A stretch of DNA of 64,000 nt from Amylostereum areolatum. Its lineage: Eukaryota > Basidiomycota > Agaricomycetes > Russulales > Stereaceae. The stretch spans positions 434,001-498,000 of the forward strand of contig SAXG01000007.1 in the NCBI GenBank assembly GCA_012932865.1. The letters run 5' to 3'. Below the pieces are notes generated by a model, which did no database searches, was not told where the DNA came from, and saw only the letters and a list, made by a program, of their open reading frames with translations. Shown piece by piece: positions 57,712 to 64,000 of this stretch. Both the position numbers and the translations under genes were made by a program. Each line of letters starts with the position of its first letter. The first letter of the stretch is position 1.

Positions 57712-60106
57712 ATGGAACCATCCCGAACATCCCCCGCCAGAGAAACCACCCTGTATAGCACGCAAGAACTCGACTATGACTGTGCGTTCTTCCCCGCGTT
57801 TGTCGTATCATGCGCTCAAAATCCCCCTCAGTTTTTACGATGATGGAGCTCACAGACCGCACCGAGGAAGCCGTTGACAACCGTCTCATGGCCGAACGCT
57901 ACATGTCCGAGCACCGATACGATGCCGCGTTTTATCGCTTCGCGAGGGGCCTCGAGGACTTGACGCGGAGGCGGGACGACATATACTGGCAGATCCCATC
58001 CGATACTACGGAGGGCGGCGTGCGCTCGGACGCGTATTTGCGTTTCCGCGAGTACACAAGGGCGTTCGTCGAGGCCATGACGTGTTCCTTGGGGGCCGGA
58101 ACCGTATGCAAGATACAAGGAAAGCTCGCGGAGGTGTGTCTCGTTCGTCTTCGCTCTTCTCGATCACGCGCTTATGGTGCCCAAGTCCTTGATCTGGCTC
58201 GAGGAGGTGAGGGTCATCCACAAGAACTTGTTTTTGGGCCAAAGGACCGCATATTTCGGTGCGTTATGATCGTATTTGCGCATGACATCTCACCGACCCA
58301 TGCACACGCCAGATTGGACCTTGTACGACCCCTCGGACAAGGACCACTGGAAGCAACGCATCCTGTCCATGCTCACCACCGCTGAGATCGCCCTTCGCCT
58401 CGGCAATACCGGGTTGGCCACCCACTACACATGGTTCGCCAACCGACAAGTCGCAGCGATCGTGGACGAGCCCAGTCGCGACATTCGCCGCTATCTCGAT
58501 CAGCTCCTTCCGCGCGAGGCGCAGCTGAAGAAGATCGTAATGCATAAGCACCCCGATCCCAGGCTGAGCGCGTCGTTCGGCGTGGAGGACCCGGGGCTGC
58601 AGGTGATGGGCAGCTGGGAGAAGATCTGGATTCCGAAACACGCCAAGATCCCGAGCCGCTATCGCTCTGCCAGTTTCGTGTGGAACGGTGCGTTCGACTC
58701 TTCCCCCGATAGGTGACGTCGACTGATCGGTCCCTAGGTCGATTCTACGTGTGCGGAGGTGAAAAATCACTCAGAGACGGGCCATACTTGCGCGACCTGC
58801 ATTACATCGACCTCGAATCTCTCGACGGATGGCACGCCCTGCCATTTTGCCCCGTATCTCGCGACGCCTCAAACCACCTCGTCGGACACCATACCTTCGT
58901 CCACAACGACAAAGCCTACGTCTTCACCGGCCGCCGGATCCTCGAAGTCTTCGACCTGCGTCAGGAAACCTGGAGCCGGGTGAAGACGCGCTGGGAGGGC
59001 GGCGGCGCGTGGCCGTTCCCCGCGAACGACCTCGTCGACTCCGCGGCCGTCTACGTCCGCGGAACGCTTTACGTCTTCGGGGGCGCGACCTGGGCCAGCG
59101 CCGTCGGATGTGACATGTGGATGGCGCTCGACCTGCACACGGGCGTATGGCGCAAGCTGTCCGGGCGGGTGGGCCCCGGGCTGCGACCCGATTTTGGGAG
59201 CCCTGGACCGCGCAAGTCGCCGCTGCTGTGGACGGACGGGAGCGAGGAGCGCATATGGATGATGTACGGCGTGGCGGATCGAGGGCGCGCGCTGCTCAGG
59301 AGGCAGGAGTGCGGGGCGGGCGCGGGCTATGTCTACGACGATTTCTGGGTGTGGGACATTGCGGCCGGGACGTGGACGAGGCGGAGGATCGTCGGAAACC
59401 CGCCCTGTCCGCGCGCGGAGGCGGCGGTCGTTTACGTGAGTGCTCTTTTCGCGACCCTTTCGCTGTTCCGTGGACCGCCCGTCTCACACTGGGTGCGCAG
59501 AACCCCGTCCTCGATCAGACCTTCGTTTTCGGAGGGGTCAACATTCTCAATCCGGTGACGATCGGAATTGACGACAAACAGCCGACGCTGGGATCCTTCT
59601 ACGCAGACACGTTCGTCCTCGAGCCCGCGCCAGAAGACCGACCGGACATCCACCCCGTCTGGCGACAGGTGCTCACGCGCGGGTTCCCGACCTACCGCGC
59701 GCAGCCGCATCTTTTCGTCGATCCCAGGACGGGGCGCGTGTTCATGTTTGGGGGATACACTCGACAGCACGACTCTACGAAGGTCGACGCCGCGAGTGAG
59801 CGGAGGAGCTTCGGGGATCTGTGGATGTTGAGGGTGGATGAACCTGGGGGAGGGTTTGAGGAGGTGGACTTGGAGGAGGAGGCGCGGACGGCGCGGACGG
59901 GGCCGTGGATGAGGTGTTTTTCGTGCGGGGCGTCGGGGGTGTGGAAGCGTTGTTCTGGTGAGCGTTCTTTTTCTTTCGAGGGTGTGGTGAGCGTGCGTTG
60001 ATCTCTTCACGCAGGTTCATGCGGGGGCGCTTCATTCTTCTGCAGCCCCAAGTGTCAGAAGAATGGTTGGAAAGAGCACAAGGACTGGTATTTGTGCACG
60101 AAATGA
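57712..60106 (+). CDS. Kelch-repeat protein with C-terminal MYND zinc finger
   Basis: Starts MEPSRTSPARETTLYSTQEL at 57712. A helical, TPR-like N-terminal third follows (AERYMSEHRYDAAFYRFARG, WKQRILSMLTTAEIALRLGN). The centre has Kelch blades: FYVCGGEKSLRDGPYLRDLH, YVFTGRRILEVFDLRQETW, LYVFGGATWASAVGCDMWM, DDFWVWDIAAGTWTRRRI, FVFGGVNI and VFMFGGYTRQHDS. The C-terminus is a MYND-type finger split by one intron: CFSCGASGVWKRCSGSC, FFCSPKCQKNGWKEHKDW, ending YLCTK at 60104-60106. MYND fingers bind proline-rich partner peptides and Kelch propellers also bind proteins, so an adaptor role is likely. Five introns. A second copy begins at the right edge in opposite orientation. Confidence 0.85.
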
Positions 60107-60324
60107 CATGGCCCTTATGATAGAGACCTATATGATTGCACCGGGTGCTGATATTATGTCTTACATGCTATGCCTTGCACTGGTATATGTAGTTTGCCGA
60201 TGGCGGGAGGCGGACGTATGCAGATTTTGAACATGTGAGATGAATAAGAATACTACCTCCGCGGCGATTCATACACAAAAGCGTACAAGCAAGAAGGAAA
60301 AAAATGACACCACGACAGGGTCCG

Positions 60325-61011
60325 TCAGATCGATAGATTGTATTCGTACTCCCCTCCCGAGCTCTGCGAGACCCAGAGGACGATGGACGACAGCATGAGC
60401 GCGACATTCTGCGCGACGTTGGCGTAGCCGTAGTAGTTGTACTGCTCCTGGTATCCTCCCAGAACGTACTTGAGCACCAAAAGCGCCTGCGCAACCACCA
60501 TCAGCACGGCGATCCCAGGAAGAGGGAACGGAGGAAAACGCACCACGCTCCCCGCGAGCCCGCCGGCCATGAGCGCGAACCCGACGAACAAGAACAGCCG
60601 TGCGCGCCACACCGCGCGCGAGTCCCCAAAGCCTTCGTCCCCGCGCACGCGGTCTTTGTCGATGAGGCTGATCACGAGCATGCCGAGGAGCGAGCAGATG
60701 CCCGGCACCCAGTCGACGAAGCCGACGTGGACCGGGACGGGGTAGTCGGGTTCGTTGTAGGGCGAGTGCGCGTGGGCGGATAAGATGGCGGCGTCAAGGA
60801 AGGTCCAGTTGGCGAAGGAGAACTGGAAATTGCATGGTCGAGGTGAGCTGAGTGGGGAAGGGGGGGTAAAGCATCGGGAGGGGGGACGTACGAGGGCTCC
60901 GGCGAGGTAGACGCCTGCCGTGCGGCGATATTTGCCGAGCGAGAGGTCGAGGGCGGGGAACGGGTTGACGCACACCCGTCGGGGGTCGTAGTTGGATCGA
61001 GGAAGGGCCAT
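60325..61011 (-). CDS. VPS68: Vps68-like membrane protein (UPF0220 / TMEM50 family)
   Basis: Small four-helix membrane protein of the endosomal/vacuolar sorting system; in yeast Vps68 works with the ESCRT machinery. It starts MALPRSNYDPRRVCVNPFPA at 61011 and, after the first helix (AGVYLAGAL), has one intron near 60892-60823. It continues FSFANWTFLDAAILSAHAHS, the family hallmark VHVGFVDWVPGICSLLGML, and then LFLFVGFALMAGGLAG, IAVLMVVAQALLVLKYVLGG and VAQNVALMLSSIVLWVSQSS, ending YEYNLSI at 60325. Length (about 205 residues) and topology fit the family. It is divergent from nothing close: its start lies about 250 bp from the ArgRS stop on the same strand. Confidence 0.88.
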   Translation of the reverse strand: MALPRSNYDPRRVCVNPFPALDLSLGKYRRTAGVYLAGALVRPPSRCFTPPSPLSSPRPCNFQFSFANWTFLDAAILSAHAHSPYNEPDYPVPVHVGFVDWVPGICSLLGMLVISLIDKDRVRGDEGFGDSRAVWRARLFLFVGFALMAGGLAGSVVRFPPFPLPGIAVLMVVAQALLVLKYVLGGYQEQYNYYGYANVAQNVALMLSSIVLWVSQSSGGEYEYNLSI

Positions 61012-61259
61012 TGGCGTCGTTTGTCGTCGTGCGAGACAGCGAGCAAGCACTTTCCAACGTCGAGCACCGCAGGGCCGCAGCGCACGCCGTGAGAACAAAG
61101 CACCATTTTGGGCCCCTTTCGTTATTTCACCGAGTTCAAATTGAATCAAAGTTGAAGTCGCCTTCGACAAAGTGTTGATGAGCAGATGAGTGCCACGGTC
61201 GGTTACGTTTATTACAATACATCTAAAGTTAGGTATACAAAGCACCCCGACGGTCACAT

Positions 61260-63359
61260 TCACATCCTGTCCAACGGACGAATGCTCAGCAGGCGCATCG
61301 CCGCCCCGAGCACGTCCCGCGCGCACACATACATCCACATCCGCGCCCGCGCCTTCTCCACGTCCGTCTCGCCCTTGATGATCACCGTCTCCCACGCGCT
61401 CGCAATCGCGCTCGCCAGCCGGAACGCGTACGTGACCACCCCGCTCGGCTCGTGCGTCCGCAGCGCCGTCTTCACCACGTCCGGGTACGACCCCAGCAGA
61501 AACACGATCTCCCTCACACTTTTTTCCGTCAGCTTCTCCGTCTGAATTTCCGACGGCGGCGGCAGCGGCAGCAACTCCGGGTTCTTGCGCGTGAGCGACG
61601 CCAGACGCACGTGCGCGTATTGGAGGTAGGGTCCGGTGTGGCCTTCGAAGGACGTCATTCGGTCCCAGCTGAAGCTGTAGTTGTTGATTCTGCGCGCATG
61701 CCCCCGTCAGCCGACCGTCACCGACAATAACTGTGTGAGGCTCGCGCACCGTTTGGCAGCCATGTCTTGGATTTTAATGCCCGTGATTCCGATCTCCAGA
61801 CTCGTCGTCTCCGGGTCCTCCACCGCCGCGTACTTCTCCTCGTTTTTGCGCATCTGCTCGTGCATCACCGACGACGCCTCCCGGATGATCTGGTCCAGGA
61901 ACACCACCGTCCCCTTGCGCGTGCTCATCCCCTGCACCAGGCCGTAGTTGACGTGCTCCAGTCGGTCCGCCCACGGGAACTCCATCAGCTTCAGGATCTT
62001 GAAGAACTGGGCGACGTGCAGGTCCTGCTGCGACGAGATCACGTAGATCATCTTGTCGAACTGGTGCGCCTCGTACCGCTCGATGGCCGCCCCGATGTCG
62101 CGCGTGAGGTAGATCGACGTGCCGTCTACCGCGCACCCGCCGTCAGCGAACGCCAGGCCTCACAGAGACGCGGACAGAGGAACGCACCCTTCTTCCGGAC
62201 CACCGCCTTGCCCAGCTTCCACTTCTCCAGGTCCACCAGCTTCGCCCCGTCCGCGTCCGAGATCAGGTTCATCTCGTTCAGCCGCTCCAGCGCAAAGTCC
62301 TGCCACTTTTTCCCCACCTGGCTCTCGCCCGTGTACACGTCGAACGCCACGTTCAGCCGCGCGTACGCGTCCGCGTACTTGCGCACGCTGAGCTCGCGCC
62401 ACACCCGCCAGTTCTTCAGCGCCGCCTCCTCCCCGTCCTCCATCCGCTTGAACCACTCGGCCGCCGCCACCTTCACCGACGGGTCCGCGTCCGCGTCCTT
62501 GTTCACCTTGACGTACACGTCGAACAGGTGCTTGATCGCGTCTTTCTCAAGCTCTTCGTCCGAGCCGTATTTTTCGTACCCGACCGCGATCATGCCGAAC
62601 TGGGGCCGACGTGAGCGCTTGCGCATCGGACGGCAAACGGATCGCATACCTGGGTGCCCCAGTCCCCGAGGTAGTTCATCGACACCACCTCCCATCCGCA
62701 CGCCTTGTACAGGTTCGCGAGGAAAGCACCGATGATCGTCGACCGGAGGTGCCCCACGTGGAAGCTCTTCGCGATATTGGGAGAAGAGTATTCGATGAGG
62801 ATCTTCTTGCCCTTGCCCGAGTCGTTCGTGCCGTACTCTGGCTGGCCAGAAGTGCTGTCGTGGGTGAGGGTGTGCACTTGGTCGAGGACAGCGCGGACGA
62901 GGGAGGAGGTGCGGCACGTGAAGTGTAGGAAGGCTTTGTCGTGGACGACGGATTCAATGTAGTCGTCTGCTTGAAACTGTCACGAGCTCCGTCAGAATTC
63001 TGTGAGAGACACGGCGGACACGAGGCAGCTCTGTCTGCTGGCAGGGGGGACACTTCCATCCACACACGCATTCTCGTACGGAGAACCCAAACCAGCCCTC
63101 GACGTAACACGAAAGCACACACCTGTCCAGTCACTTTCGCCGCGAGCTCGTCCACTTTCCCGGGTAGCCTGAATCGCGGAAGCGCGACCGTGAAGTCCTC
63201 CCCCTTCTTCCCGAAATCGACGCCGTTGTACGCCTGTTCAAGGGTGAGCGGCGGAAGCGCGTCCGCAATCTTTTTCGCGATGGCGATCCGGAACGAGTCG
63301 AGGATCGCTTTTGAGGGCTCGGCGCCCGCAACGGGAGGCAGCGACGGGAGCGACGACAT
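61260..63359 (-). CDS. Arginyl-tRNA synthetase, cytosolic type
   Basis: Class I aminoacyl-tRNA synthetase that charges tRNA-Arg. The start [20 protein letters not shown] is at 63359. The N-terminal add-on domain ([20 protein letters not shown]) is followed by the class I signature [20 protein letters not shown], with HVGH as the HIGH motif, and [10 protein letters not shown]. The central part reads [60 protein letters not shown] and the KMSKS-equivalent loop [17 protein letters not shown]. The C-terminal DALR domain has [19 protein letters not shown] and ends in the typical [10 protein letters not shown] at 61260. Four introns; frame intact. There is no obvious mitochondrial targeting sequence at this start, so it is probably cytosolic, although fungi can make both forms from one gene. 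Confidence 0.93.
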
Positions 63360-63661
63360 GGGTCTGCGTAGAAGTACAAGGCTGCGATGCAGCGGGCGTC
63401 GTAAGAGTCGAAGGGAGAGAATTTTGACCGGATTTTTGGATCGATGGACGGATTTTGCTGTCGTCGTGACTCGACGGAAAGAGGAATTTCACGTGACCTT
63501 GCGCGCGTTGCGTTGAATTGAAGATGGAATATGGAAGACTTGGACGTTATCAATTTCTACATTCTGCGAACCCGGGGATGTGTTTGGTACAAAGGTTCAG
63601 AAATACTTTACAAAAGGACACGCGTGGCTACTGCTTTTAGGCACCGAGGGTCGGTAAACTG
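63360..63661. other. Intergenic region
   Basis: About 300 bp between the ArgRS start and the stop of the edge gene, both on the minus strand; holds the ArgRS promoter. Confidence 0.5.
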
Positions 63662-64000
63662 TCACTTCGTACAATCGTACCGCCACTTGTGTTCCCTCCA
63701 ACCCTCCTTCTGGCACTCTGGACTGCAGAAGAACGAAGCCCCTCCACATGAACCTGAAGAATGGGTCCGTAAGAGCAATCCGATAACATTTCAAGATAGC
63801 CTACCTCCGCATCGCTTCCACGAGCCCGACGCAGCACACGTAAAGCACCTCAACCACGGCCCTGTCCTCGCGTTCCTCGCGTCCTCTTCCAAGTCGGCTT
63901 CCTCGATTCCACCTCCAGGAACATCCACCCGCAGCGTCCACAGGTCTCCAAAGGCCCTCTCCACACCTGCGCCATTATTCACAGAATGTTTTGTCCGGTT
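63662..64000 (-). CDS. Kelch-MYND protein, 3' end only (runs off the window)
   Basis: Paralogue of the gene at 57.7-60.1 kb. The visible exon reads FGDLWTLRVDVPGGGIEEAD, then TGPWLRCFTCAASGSWKRCG. After an intron (63794 to 63754, GTAGGC...TTCAG), the last exon gives CGGASFFCSPECQKEGWREH and ends RYDCTK with the stop at 63662. The MYND cysteines and the terminal His/Cys are all kept, and the intron sits at the same place as in the other copy. The Kelch region lies beyond the window. Confidence 0.8.

Noticed and set aside
60325..61749. Single 474-codon minus-strand frame joining VPS68 and part of ArgRS
   Set aside because: VPS68 has a clear start at 61011 and an intron; the upstream part is an out-of-frame reading of the ArgRS C-terminal exon, not a fusion.
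1..64000. tRNA, rRNA or CRISPR features
   Set aside because: No cloverleaf with A and B boxes, no rRNA-like sequence and no spaced direct repeats were recognised by eye; a tRNAscan and Rfam search would be needed to exclude small RNAs.

Overview
The window is nuclear DNA of a filamentous basidiomycete, most likely a white-rot agaricomycete of the polypore type. Genes are dense, on both strands, and broken by many 50-70 nt GT-AG introns. Several families seen here are typical of that group: a laccase array, a DUF6535 membrane protein, a CMT1/CAP59-type mannosyltransferase pair, a Kelch-MYND protein and a glycine-rich secreted protein. There are no bacterial features, CRISPR arrays, rRNA genes or tRNA genes that I can recognise. 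Gene boundaries were read by hand splicing, so exon edges are approximate unless given exactly.

Layout. 0.2-2.7 kb: a doubtful small gene and an agaricomycete-specific hypothetical. 2.7-5.85 kb: a transcription factor with two Zn2Cys6 clusters. 6.6-8.2 kb: a polytopic membrane protein. 9.1-11.0 kb (-): an HMG-box regulator with a long gene-free 5' region. 13.7-14.2 kb: the C-terminal stump of a trypsin-fold protein. 15.0-16.1 kb (-): a glycine-rich secreted protein. 17.0-22.0 kb (-): cohesin SMC1, with three MluI-box-like sites just upstream. 22.6-23.8 kb: a hypothetical gene. 24.4-27.9 kb: two tandem mannosyltransferase-family genes. 28.3-30.5 kb (-): DUF6535 protein. 31.2-32.9 kb (-): aldo/keto reductase. 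33.9-36.3 kb: polytopic membrane protein.

38.4-50.6 kb is the most distinctive part: three laccase genes in direct tandem. The first has a ~292 bp MITE-like element in its first coding exon plus small frame disruptions, while its 3' exons remain intact. The second and third look functional and share promoter blocks. In all three, a 6-nt micro-exon supplies the His-Pro that starts the third copper-binding motif, including the type-1 copper histidine.

50.9-57 kb holds a membrane protein, two unrecognised genes and a 2OG-Fe(II) oxygenase. 57.7-64 kb holds a Kelch-MYND gene, VPS68, cytosolic arginyl-tRNA synthetase and the 3' end of a second Kelch-MYND gene in inverted orientation.

Housekeeping genes (SMC1, ArgRS, VPS68) read through without breaks, whereas several accessory genes carry apparent single-base frame shifts, often at homopolymer or short-repeat runs. 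These may be assembly errors or real decay; raw reads would decide.
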